NCBI RefSeq assembly: GCF_900182545.1
Contig: NZ_FXTJ01000007.1
Location: forward strand, 1 to 64,000
Length of the DNA stretch: 64,000 bases
DNA from: Geodermatophilus aquaeductus
GTDB taxonomy: Bacteria > Actinomycetota > Actinomycetes > Mycobacteriales > Geodermatophilaceae
Direction of reading: 5' to 3'
In this document: positions 39,979 through 48,244 of the stretch, piece after piece
Position numbering within the stretch: position 1 is the stretch's first letter
How the letters are laid out: every line of letters starts with the position of its first letter
Notes under the pieces: generated by a model
The model's database searches: none
Told to the model about the DNA's origin: nothing
What the model saw: the letters and a program-made list of their open reading frames with translations, nothing else
Translations under genes and position numbers: made by a program

Positions 39979-40961
39979 GGCTGCTCCCCGCGGGGGGCGG
40001 CGGCCCGCCGGCGATGCCGGGGAGCCGCGGGCAGGCCGGGCGCGAGCAGCGCCGCGAGCGCCCGCCCCGCGGACGCCACCGGCCTCGGCAGCCGGTCCCC
40101 GGTGAGGCCGGTGACCTCCAGCCGCCGGTCTAGCGGAACCCGCACGACCCGGCCACGGGACCGCAGGTCGGTCAGGAGCGGCCCGCAGCCGGCCTCGATC
40201 ACCCGCGGCCACGCCGGCCCCACCGCGGCCACCACGGCCTCGCCGCCGAGTGCGGACAAGGCGTGCTCGGCCTGCCGCACGGCCGGCACCGTCACCCGGG
40301 TCACGACCACGTACGCGCTGCGCTTTCCAGGCGTCCCGTCGGCGCCTTCGAGCATCGCGAGAGCAAGGGGCCAACCGAGGTCGACCACCGACACCCGATC
40401 GGCGTCGTCTCCGGCGGGGAACAGCGGAAGCCCGTCCCCGCCTGGACGTCGGGCCAGGCGGAAGACGTCGAGATGCCCGCGCTGGCCCCGCCGCCACCCG
40501 GCACCGTCCGCGCCCAGCTCGATGCTCGACGCCACCGCCAGCCCGGACTGCGCAGGCGGCGCGTAGTCGACCAGCTGCACCGGCCGGTCGAGGGCCAGGC
40601 CCTCGGCGATCGCCAGCGCGACCGTCGACGCGCCCGCACCGGCATGCCCCGCCAGGACCAGCACCACGGGACCGCTGATGGCGACGTCGGCCCAGGGCGG
40701 GCGGACGTCACCCGAGCGAGACGTTCGGAGCTCAGCGGAGGCGCCCAGCGCATCGCCGCTGACGGCGGGAGTGCTGCCTTGGCCGTCGAACGCGCCGGCC
40801 CGGATTGCGAGGACGGCCGCCTTCATCGCCTCGACCGTCAGGGGCCGTGGCTCCCGTACGCGGGTAAATGGGGCGGCCGTCACCGACGCCGGAGACGACG
40901 GGAAACGGTCCGAGGGGCCCGGGGTGGTGTCGCGGCGGGACGACGCTTCGTGGAACTGCAT
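39975..40961 (-). CDS. ParA/MinD-like P-loop ATPase, first gene of the transfer operon
   Basis: A 328-residue protein with a central nucleotide-binding domain: GPVVLVLAGHAGAGASTVAL (P-loop), VQLVDYAPPAQSGLA, RVSVVDLGWPLALAMLEGAD and the later VVRVPLDRRLEVTGL. The P-loop lacks the usual Lys-Thr at its end (GAGAST), so ATP binding may be altered. The N-terminal 90 residues and basic C-terminus are probably disordered. It leads the 12-gene operon; the 575 bp upstream should hold the operon promoter. The ATG at 40961 is the most upstream good start. Confidence 0.75.
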   Translation of the reverse strand: MQFHEASSRRDTTPGPSDRFPSSPASVTAAPFTRVREPRPLTVEAMKAAVLAIRAGAFDGQGSTPAVSGDALGASAELRTSRSGDVRPPWADVAISGPVVLVLAGHAGAGASTVALAIAEGLALDRPVQLVDYAPPAQSGLAVASSIELGADGAGWRRGQRGHLDVFRLARRPGGDGLPLFPAGDDADRVSVVDLGWPLALAMLEGADGTPGKRSAYVVVTRVTVPAVRQAEHALSALGGEAVVAAVGPAWPRVIEAGCGPLLTDLRSRGRVVRVPLDRRLEVTGLTGDRLPRPVASAGRALAALLAPGLPAAPRHRRRAAAPRGEQP

Positions 40962-41536
40962 GCCGCTGACCGTGTCGACGCGGCTCCGGTAATCCTCCAG
41001 TTATCCGGGGCTGGCCGATCCGCAGGCACCCTGGGCCTCCCCGGCGGCTCGGGCGCGGTCCCTGCCCGGCACGGAACAGCGCTCGCAGGCACCGGTCGAT
41101 GCCGCTGGAGACCCACCGGAGGATTCGCCCTCCGGCTTCCGGTTCGTGGCCAGCCGGCCTGCCGCCCGAGCCAGCCCAGGCCACCAGAGAATCAGAAGAA
41201 GCAGGGACCGAGTCACCACCCCTGATCTACCGGCCGTTGGGCAGCGTCCGCCCGATCATCACGATGGGCCCGATGCTCCCGTCGCGGGTCCCCGGTTTCG
41301 GCAGGGTCGCCGCCCCCAGGTCGACCAACGCTCCGGGGCCACGTGGGGCCAGGTGCTGCGCGGGCAGCACTGACCCGGACGTCCGGCGATTAGGCCGTCC
41401 CGGCGTACAGCCGGGACCATTGTGTCAGCCGAGGCTCAAGAACCCCTTTGTGACAAGGTGCATGCGCGTCTGAGGCCCCCTGGCGCGGTCGGTCGAGGCA
41501 ACATTCAAGGCCGTATCGAACCGGAGGCGCGCTGTC
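40962..41536. other. Intergenic region between the transfer operon and the cargo slot
   Basis: No gene is recognised in 575 bp. It should contain the promoter of the transfer operon (minus) and that of the cargo membrane gene (plus). The hairpin at 41397-41417 is listed separately. GC content falls sharply towards the right end. Confidence 0.4.
41397..41417. terminator. Perfect 8-bp hairpin at the transfer/cargo boundary
   Basis: GTCCCGGC (41397-41404) pairs with GCCGGGAC (41410-41417) around GTACA. It may be an attenuator, a terminator or a protein-binding dyad. No T tract follows on either strand. Confidence 0.4.
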
Positions 41537-42583
41537 GTGAACTTTTTGGCTTCAATTCTTCCGGGTGTTCGACAATTGCGGACCCCCGCCACCGTAGGGG
41601 CGCTGTGGGTCGCCGCCATCTCCGTAGTTGCCGTGCCGCGGTGGGATAAACTGCGGGTGAACGCGGGGCTGGCTCAAGCACAGGCAATCATGAACGCCGT
41701 TCCGCAGACCATAGAGATAGCCGCACTGGTCCTGATCATTTACGTTATCGGCTGCATTGCCACACCCCTGCAACTGGCACTCGGGCGTCGCCTTATAGCC
41801 TCCGTGTTTGCCGTTATTGAATGGATGATTCAGCAGGACCTTCCGGGCAGGCCTCGCCGAGTTCGAATCGCCCATCGACTGCACGATCACTTCGCGGACG
41901 ATCCGCGTTGTGTGACGTTGCCACTCGAGGGCGCGTTGACCACCAGCTTCGCGCAGGCGGGTGCACCTGCTCTCGCGTGCCAAGTGGTTCCCTTCGCGCA
42001 CGTGATTGAGAGCCTGGAGTCAGCCGCGGTACAGCTCGGTGAAAAATTGCCTCTTCAAGCCGAAGAGTACGATCGGCTTAGAGCTGAGTCTGAGTTTCGC
42101 GGCGCTATTGCTCTCCCGTTGAGCGTCCTTATTGGCTTGGTGTCTGTGCCCATTTCATGGTTGTTGCTACCAGTGGCGGTGGCCGTGTCTGCAGGGCTCA
42201 CCTTCCAAGCTCACCAACTACGCCAACGGTCGAGAGGACTATTAGCCGTTTGCCTACATCTGGGCTACGTGCGCTCGCCACTCGTGGACGGACTCATCAG
42301 TGCCGTGAAGCGCATGAAACTGCCCGAGGACGCCTCATCAGGTACTTGGTCAGCCGCTATTTCCATGGCCGCGACATACTTGGGCGACTGGGAGCTGTCG
42401 ACTCAGATTCAGCTGGAGTTCTATCCAGGACTGGCCGCAGAGGAGCCTAAGAACGTCCAGGACTTCCTCGACTTTCTAATGCTTCATGAACCTGATGGCG
42501 TATGGTTCGCCGTTCAAGAGCTGCGGAAATACGGCAGAGAGGTAAGCGAGGCGTACCCAGCAGAGCCCGATCCCCTGGCATAA
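41537..42583 (+). CDS. Membrane protein of unknown function in the low-GC cargo region
   Basis: A 348-residue protein with helices at the N-terminus (PQTIEIAALVLIIYVIGCIA) and in the middle (IALPLSVLIGLVSVPISWLL, followed by AVAVSAGLTF). A helical C-terminal domain ends MLHEPDGVWFAVQELRKYG. Local GC is about 55-60%, well below the neighbouring conjugation genes, and rare A/T-ending codons are frequent, indicating recent acquisition. GTG at 41537 with GGAGGCG upstream. No family is recognised. Its position next to a phage-capsid relic and a defence gene makes a defence role possible but unproven. Confidence 0.75.
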   Translation: MNFLASILPGVRQLRTPATVGALWVAAISVVAVPRWDKLRVNAGLAQAQAIMNAVPQTIEIAALVLIIYVIGCIATPLQLALGRRLIASVFAVIEWMIQQDLPGRPRRVRIAHRLHDHFADDPRCVTLPLEGALTTSFAQAGAPALACQVVPFAHVIESLESAAVQLGEKLPLQAEEYDRLRAESEFRGAIALPLSVLIGLVSVPISWLLLPVAVAVSAGLTFQAHQLRQRSRGLLAVCLHLGYVRSPLVDGLISAVKRMKLPEDASSGTWSAAISMAATYLGDWELSTQIQLEFYPGLAAEEPKNVQDFLDFLMLHEPDGVWFAVQELRKYGREVSEAYPAEPDPLA

Positions 42584-42720
42584 TCGGCGGTAACTGAGGC
42601 TGACATCCCTCGTCTGTGACCAGGTGCCGGCCAGCACCAGCGCGAGAGGCGCACCCGAGGGTCCGTGACCCAAGAAATTCCCCAGCCGAACCGGGGCAAG
42701 ACTTTTGGGGCGCGACACTC

Positions 42721-43439
42721 GTGACCCTGACTACCGGAACGGCCGGAGCCCTTCTGACCCCCGAGCAGGTCGAGAGCCTGCTCATCCCGCCCGTCCTCGC
42801 CGCCTCGGTGGCGCTCAACCCGTTGTGCTCTGGGGTGCTGCGGCCGACCGCCCCCTCCGTCCGGCTGCCCGCCGTGACCGCCGACCCCACCGCCGCGTGG
42901 GTCGCCGAGGGTGCGGAAATCCCGATCTCCGACCTGATCACCGGTGAGGTAGATGTCGTCACCCGCAAGGTCGCCGGCCTCTCCGTCGTCACCTCCGAGC
43001 TGGCCGAGGACTCCTCCCCGGAGGCCACCGCCGAGGTCGGGGGTGCCTGGGCCGCGACATCGCCCGCAAGGTCGACGGCGCCGCCTTCGGTGACGAACCG
43101 CCCAGGGTGGGAGCAGCCCGACGGGCCGGCCAGCCTCACCGTCGGTGCGGGTGACGTGAGGCCACCGGCTCGGGCACGCCGCTGCTTCAGTCGGACCCAG
43201 CTCAGCCGACCCACCGGATGATCTTCGGGGTTCCGCTGCTGATCTCCCCGGAGGCTCCAGTGGGCACGGTGTGGGGGCTGCCGGCCGAGCGGGTGGTCAC
43301 CGCCGTGAGGCGCGATGCCGACGTGCAGGCCGACCAGTCCGTGCTCTTCACCAGCGACCGGGTCCGCGCGACCTGTCGCGTCGGCTTCGGCTTCCCGCAC
43401 CCGGCCGCCCTAGTCCGCATCCGGCTCGCCGCGACCTAA
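42721..43439 (+). pseudogene. HK97-type phage major capsid protein, broken
   Basis: Frame 1 from the GTG at 42721 encodes the capsid N-terminal and central region (LLTPEQVESLLIPPVLAASV; AVTADPTAAWVAEGAEIPIS; VVTRKVAGLSVVTSELAEDS). The frame is then lost near 43040; the continuation LGRDIARKVDGAAFGDEPP is in another frame. The C-terminal part (IFGVPLLISPEAPVGTVWGL; RATCRVGFGFPHPAALVRI) reappears at 43218-43439. An internal deletion plus frameshift therefore separates two recognisable ends. No portal, terminase or protease genes are present, so this is an isolated prophage scrap. Confidence 0.82.
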
Positions 43440-43532
43440 CAGACGCCGGTCTGCACGCCGTATACCGCGCCGCCCGTCGACGCTACCGGGGCGCACCGCA
43501 CCGGCACCGCGACTACCAGCCAGCGCGCACAC

Positions 43533-43581
43533 GAAAGCGCCCGGCGGAATCGGACGGACTTCGTGTCCGCCGGGCGCTTTC
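43533..43581. terminator. Strong bidirectional terminator hairpin
   Basis: GAAAGCGCCCGGCGGA (43533-43548) and TCCGCCGGGCGCTTTC (43566-43581) are perfect 16-bp inverse complements with a 17-base loop. It lies between the capsid relic (plus) and the ApeA-like gene (minus), whose stops converge on it. It was probably the phage terminator. Confidence 0.85.
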
Positions 43582-43584
43582 CCG

Positions 43585-44961
43585 TCAGGAGGGTTCCTGA
43601 GCACCCAACTCTGACTCGGATGGGAACATCTCGGCGAGTCTCCGCTTCAACCAGCGGTATTGAGGATTCTCAGCAATGTGTTCAAACACGACCTCAGGCG
43701 CCTGCGCATCGCGCAGGAGACACAAGACGAAGAGCAGATAGGCCGACCGCGCCAGGAAGAGATGATCGGTTGATGCGTTCGCCAGACGAGCCTTGTGGTG
43801 CGCGATGTCGTTTCTCGCGCCCTTGACCGCCTTCACCCACCGCTCAACATCCTGGACCAGTTCGCGGAAGATGTCGCCTGCGTGACCGACCGAGCGAGTC
43901 AACCTGTCGGCGAAGACGTCATTTCCGGCATGCTTGCGACGGTCGTACGCCTCTAAGGAAGCGGCGCAATTCATTAGTCGATCCGACACGTACATGGTCT
44001 TGGAGTATTGAGTGGCCATCACGCGGCCAAGCTCGGAACGATTCGCCGCCGCAACAGTGAGCCATCGCTCCACGCCAGGCATGCCTCCGAGTTCAGGCAG
44101 CGTGAAGTACATGTGGTACTGGTCCAGCGCGTCCGGCGCCCGATTATTCACGACCTGCCACTGTGCGAACATCTCAATAGTCGTCTCGTACGACTTGTCG
44201 CCAATCTCAATCACAGCATCCGGGTGTCGAAAGTCGACACTGGAGTAGGCAGGGATGCACCCCGTACCGATCGCCACGAGATCCTGAAGATCACTGGCTT
44301 GATCCAGCAAGCTGTCGAGCGGCAGTAGCGCCTCCGCAGTGATCGAGAAGTGAAAGTTCTGCCAGAGGGAGCGTTCCGTTACCCGATTGCCGCTGATTCC
44401 GGAAGTGTGCCCAAGAGTTACAGTTGCATCCTCCTGCCCCTGACAGCTTCGCGGCTCAATTGCCCCGACCTCGATTGTAAAGCCAACGAGTTGTTCCGCC
44501 TCACCTTCCACCTTCTTGTAGGAGTATGACTCCTCAAGGGCAGACTCGTTGACCCAGAACGGCATCCAGTCCATCTCCACGTCGATGCGACGGAACGCCA
44601 ACTGCTCATCGGTCTCGAATAGAACCCCTCTGAAGACCTGACCCACGTGGAGACGCTGAGTCTCGTAACCTCCGCCAATGTGGCGCTTGGACTCCCGACA
44701 GTCTTCGAGCGTGTACGGCTTGCCACCGGCTCTTCCGATTACGCGGGGATATGCACCCCGCCGGTCCATCCCCAACTCGGTGAAGTGAGTGGTCGTGACC
44801 CCGTTCTCCGTGGTGCTCTCACTTCCCGCGAAGAAGCTGTCCAACGCCCCCATAAGCGAAAGCTCGGCCTTGCCATCAGCGGTCACGACGAGTCGCCCGG
44901 GTGTCGTCTTGTCGGGCGCCCCCGGCAGCCACCATCGCCCCTCGGCGTCGAACGCCTCCAC
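43585..44961 (-). CDS. apeA: ApeA-like anti-phage HEPN protein
   Basis: A 458-residue protein. The N-terminus (VEAFDAEGRWWLPGAPDKTT, then PGRLVVTADGKAELSLMGAL) matches the ApeA N-terminal domain. The C-terminal 150 residues are helical and carry the HEPN RNase motif GARNDIAHH (Rx4H: Arg383...His388). ApeA proteins are single-gene abortive-infection defences thought to cleave RNA when triggered by phage. GC is about 57%, much lower than the flanking operons. The GTG at 44961 is chosen because a GGGGGGCG site lies 8 bases upstream and the domain begins directly after it; a TTG lies one codon earlier. It converges on a strong terminator next to a phage-capsid relic. Confidence 0.78.
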   Translation of the reverse strand: MEAFDAEGRWWLPGAPDKTTPGRLVVTADGKAELSLMGALDSFFAGSESTTENGVTTTHFTELGMDRRGAYPRVIGRAGGKPYTLEDCRESKRHIGGGYETQRLHVGQVFRGVLFETDEQLAFRRIDVEMDWMPFWVNESALEESYSYKKVEGEAEQLVGFTIEVGAIEPRSCQGQEDATVTLGHTSGISGNRVTERSLWQNFHFSITAEALLPLDSLLDQASDLQDLVAIGTGCIPAYSSVDFRHPDAVIEIGDKSYETTIEMFAQWQVVNNRAPDALDQYHMYFTLPELGGMPGVERWLTVAAANRSELGRVMATQYSKTMYVSDRLMNCAASLEAYDRRKHAGNDVFADRLTRSVGHAGDIFRELVQDVERWVKAVKGARNDIAHHKARLANASTDHLFLARSAYLLFVLCLLRDAQAPEVVFEHIAENPQYRWLKRRLAEMFPSESELGAQEPS

Positions 44962-45105
44962 CAAACACGCCCCCCAAGCCCGACTCCGTGCTAGCCCTCG
45001 TCGAGGGAGGACCAAACCCTCGCGTGCCCAGCACCACGGGGTGCCGAAACCCGGTGGTCCGCGACCTGCGCGGCCCGATACCTGCGGCCCCCATATGGTC
45101 AGCAG

Positions 45106-45372
45106 ATGCCGCGAACCATGTTCGTCTGGATCTGCCGCGAGGAGTCCACGGTGGCGGCCCTGCAAGGGCTGGTGGGTGCCATAGAGAGGGAGGGCGGCCT
45201 GGATCTCGCCACCGTCAAGATCCTCCCGGTCAGCGAGGACCGCCCGGTTGCCGTGCCACCAGGACTGCGCTCCTACGACGATCGGCCGCTTGGCCCGGGA
45301 GTCGTGACCATGGACAACTGTCCCGCCGGTGGAATCTTGTTCCTCGCAGACGAGGAAGACAGCTCGCCGTAG
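45106..45372 (+). CDS. Hypothetical small protein divergent from the ApeA-like gene
   Basis: An 88-residue protein (MPRTMFVWICREESTVAALQ; GGLDLATVKILPVSEDRPVA) ending in an acidic tail. It is divergent from the ApeA-like gene with 144 bp between starts, so the two could share regulation. No family and no strong ribosome site are seen. Confidence 0.5.
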   Translation: MPRTMFVWICREESTVAALQGLVGAIEREGGLDLATVKILPVSEDRPVAVPPGLRSYDDRPLGPGVVTMDNCPAGGILFLADEEDSSP

Positions 45373-45516
45373 CAAGAGAACGGCCTGGCGTTTGCGACCT
45401 GCAAGGTACTCCTTTGCGGAGCGACAGATGATCCCTAAGTAGGACCTCATCTCCGCTGGCCTGGAGCATCTTTCGCTTGATCAAACCGGACGAGTGCCGC
45501 TTCGCGATGCAAGCGC

Positions 45517-46613
45517 GAGGGTCAGTCTCCCCACTCCGTGTCGACCTTGATCAGCGACCACCCGACCCAGACGTGGACGACGGTCTTTTGGGCCGTAGGA
45601 CCTGAGTCGGCGGTTGATGTCGGCAGGCTTCGGGCGATGCGACAGCATCGATGCGTGGTCTCCGATGAGGCGTGGGCGTGGATGGAGCCGCTGCTGCCGT
45701 CCTCGACCGGTCGACGCGGTGGGCGGTGGCGCGATCACCGCCAGGTGATCGAGGCGATCGCCTGGAAGTACCGCACCGACTCGCCCTGGCGGGAACTGCC
45801 CGAGTCCTTCGGGCCCTGGCAGACCGCCTACGAGCGGCTGACCCGGTGGAGCACCGACGGAACCTGGGCCACGTTGCTGGCCTGCGCCCAGGCCGACGCC
45901 GACGCCGCCGGCGAGCTGGACTGGCTGGTCGCGGCGGACTCCACCCTGGTGCGGGTGCATCAGCACGGCGCAGGTGCCCGGCGGATCGGCGGCAACGTCG
46001 CCACCGCCGGCGGGCAGGCCGACGACGACCAGGAGGGCGGCCGGTACCCCGACCGAGCCGCCGATCGGGGCCAATTCGCCCGCCGAAGCCGTCGCTGCCG
46101 AGCCGGCCGACCACGCCATCGGGCGTTCCCGCGGCGGGCTGACCACCAAGGTGCACGCGCTCACCGACGGCCGCGGACGGACCCTGGTGGTGCTGCTGAC
46201 CGCCGGGAACGTCAACGACACCACCATGTTCGCCCCATTGCTGGCCGCGCTGCGGGTCGCCCGGGCTGGTCCCGGCCGCCCGCGGACCTGCCCGGATTAC
46301 GTGGTCGCCGACAAGGGCTACAGCTCCCGCGCCAACCGGGCGCTGCTGCGGCGCCGGGGCATCGCCCACACCATCCCCGAACCGCGCGACCAGCAGGCCA
46401 ACCGGCGCCGCAAGGGCTCCGCCGGCGGCCGTCCGGTCGGCTTCGACCCCGACCGCTACATGCGCCGCAACGTCGTCGAACGGGGCTTCTGCCGGGTCAA
46501 ACAGTGGCGTGGACTGGCCACCCGCTACGACAAGCACGCCCGCAACTACGTCGGTGCGCTCAACCTCGCTGCGCTACTGACGTGGCTTCCATGATCCGGC
46601 AGACACTCCCTAG
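45517..46613 (+). mobile_element. IS5-family (IS427-like) insertion sequence
   Basis: An insertion sequence about 1.1 kb long. The ends were placed by weak imperfect inverted repeats: AGGGTCAGTCTCCCC from 45518 and, read on the other strand, AGGGAGTGTCTGCCG ending near 46612 (10 of 15 positions alike). No clear target duplication is visible. It splits the cargo slot between the defence gene and the TadC relic. End coordinates are approximate. Confidence 0.65.
45637..46594 (+). pseudogene. IS5-family transposase split over two frames
   Basis: The first frame starts at the ATG at 45637 (MRQHRCVVSDEAWAWMEPLL; KYRTDSPWRELPESFGPWQT) and contains the first catalytic Asp in VAADSTLVRVHQHGAG. The second frame (+1) contains DHAIGRSRGGLTTKVHALTD, the second Asp in VVADKGYSS and the Glu in VVERGFCRVKQWRGL. 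All three DDE residues are intact, but expression needs a frameshift near 45990-46090. IS427-group elements often use programmed frameshifting; a disabling single-base change is the alternative. Confidence 0.85.
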
Positions 46614-46689
46614 CTAGGGCGCCATCTCACGCGCGCGCTGGCGCGCCTGTGCTCCGGATGTTGGACAAGGAGGCACTGACTATTGCGAC

Positions 46690-46931
46690 CATCATGGCGA
46701 TCTCCTTGCGGCCGCCGGCCTCGAGCAGCCGGCGCTTGCCGGCCTCGCGGACGTCGGCGGCCTGGGCGCACAGCACCTCGGCCAGTGGGAACCGCGGTCC
46801 ATGGCCACGAGCAGGCCGTCGACGAAGCGGGTCAGGGCGTCCACCGACGTCCGGTCGGCCACCGCTACGGCACCTGCGCGGGCCGGGTCGTAGACCTTCA
46901 CGGCGACCCGACAGCTCTGCCCGGACTTCAA
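46690..46931 (-). pseudogene. TadC-like (type II secretion F domain) fragment
   Basis: Minus-strand translation gives DRTSVDALTRFVDGLLVAMD, then, in a shifted frame, LAEVLCAQAADVREAGKRRL followed by LEAGGRKEIAMM. Joined, this is the conserved C-terminal segment of a TadC-type F-domain protein; the final helices are missing. The frame break lies near 46792, consistent with a one-base deletion. It is not a copy of the intact tadC at 53.0 kb, whose equivalent region differs. It abuts the IS and overlaps the 3' end of the lipoprotein gene. Confidence 0.62.
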
Positions 46932-47281
46932 GGTTTTAAGTCGTCACACACAGTCTGCACTGCGGAGAGGCTGCCCTCCAGCGCCGTGAATGCCGCGCCG
47001 ATCTCCACAGGATGCGTGGCAGAGGCCACAGCTAGCGCATCCTCGCGCGCTTGATTAACGGCGCGGATCAATCGGTCGTCGCCGGGGGCGTAGCCGGAGA
47101 GCTGGCCTAGAATTCGGCTCGCTACCTCCTGCTGACCGCTCCGACCGCCCATGCGGCTGCTGAGATCAAGGGCGGCTACGCCATCACAGGCCTTGAGGTC
47201 TGCTTCGCTCGCCCCGCAGCCAGCCAGGAGAACGACGAGGGCCGCCAGTGGCACGGAGACCACATGGGCAAAGCGCGTCAT
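46928..47281 (-). CDS. Hypothetical lipoprotein of the cargo region
   Basis: A 117-residue lipoprotein: signal MTRFAHVVSVPLAALVVLLAGC, cited as MTRFAHVVSVPLAALVVLLA then GCGASEADL, lipobox LAGC. The mature part is helical with two further Cys (KACDGVAAL; VQTVCDDLKP) that could form a disulphide. The ATG at 47281 is chosen because the signal peptide starts there. GC is lower than in the operons. Function unknown. Confidence 0.68.
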   Translation of the reverse strand: MTRFAHVVSVPLAALVVLLAGCGASEADLKACDGVAALDLSSRMGGRSGQQEVASRILGQLSGYAPGDDRLIRAVNQAREDALAVASATHPVEIGAAFTALEGSLSAVQTVCDDLKP

Positions 47282-47486
47282 GCCCTGCTCATCGGCCGTG
47301 GCCTCGTCGCGCTTGAGCCGGATGTCAGCATGCCTGGCCGCCACCCGCGCCGACTTGTGTATTTGAGTTGTTTCGGAAGCACGAAGACCTCCTTGCAGGT
47401 GATCATCCGCTCCCGCGCCGGGATCGCCGCGCACAGGCAGTGAAGCAGCCTCCGCAGACCTGCCTGGGGACAGGAGGAAAAGCCTT

Positions 47487-48116
47487 CTAATTGGCACCAA
47501 GCTCGCGCCGAGCAACATCTGAGAATTCGTTGATCGCACGCGCGATGTTGTTGAAGTTGTTCAACCCTCTCGGAGGTACTTCGAGATCAGGGGGAAGCGC
47601 TGGCTCCACGCAATAGCTTTGGACATTGTCGGGGTGGGCCCCGCAGTAGGGCCGAACGATGTAGTCGAAGCCTTCATACAATGCAAGGATGATTGGCGCG
47701 GCAAGATCGCGGGCATCCTCCCCCGCGATTAGCTGGATCTCGAATAATGTCCTGCGTGCGCCAGCAATGGCCGACCATAAGCTCTCAATCTCGGCATCAG
47801 TCAGCACCGGCGGCGGTGGTGAGGAAGTGGCTCCTTCCAAGGGAATGTACGGAGATAGTCGACCGTAAATGTCCACCGCATCACTCATGTATGTGCTGTA
47901 GAGCGATTGCCGTTGTTCCCTCAAGAAGGCGAGTTGCGATTGCGAGGCTTGACTTTCTATTTGCTTAGTAGCAACAAGGTAGGACGAGGCCGCCCCAACT
48001 ATGCCCGCCAGGAAGACGACGCACGCTGAGAGGAGGGCGGCCCGCCAGGAGACGATTCGGTCCCTTTCCTTCTCGCGGTCCGGCCCCCCCGCTCTAGTCG
48101 AGGCTGGCTGCCCCAT
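47487..48116 (-). CDS. Hypothetical membrane-anchored protein of the cargo region
   Basis: A 209-residue protein with a basic N-terminus and one helix (LLSACVVFLAGIVGAASSYL). A helical region (QLAFLREQRQSLYSTYMSDA; AEIESLWSAIAGARRTLFEI) follows, and the tail has two Cys (PYCGAH, SYCVEP). GC is about 50-55%, the lowest of the region. The topology (N-terminal anchor plus helical cytoplasmic or outer domain) recurs among short actinobacterial cargo proteins. No family is known to me. Confidence 0.68.
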   Translation of the reverse strand: MGQPASTRAGGPDREKERDRIVSWRAALLSACVVFLAGIVGAASSYLVATKQIESQASQSQLAFLREQRQSLYSTYMSDAVDIYGRLSPYIPLEGATSSPPPPVLTDAEIESLWSAIAGARRTLFEIQLIAGEDARDLAAPIILALYEGFDYIVRPYCGAHPDNVQSYCVEPALPPDLEVPPRGLNNFNNIARAINEFSDVARRELGAN

Positions 48117-48244
48117 GCCAAGAGGCTAACGCGCCCGAGCCGGACAGCGAGCCGTTCGCGACCTTGCTCCCTTCTCCTCGCCCGCTCAACGAGACACATG
48201 TCGATGCGCCTAAGTCTGCAGGGTCGTCTGGCCGGCATGTGTCC

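Noticed and set aside
45551-46537. A long minus-strand open frame inside the IS
   Set aside because: Antisense to the transposase, Gly/Arg/Ala-rich, with no recognisable domain.
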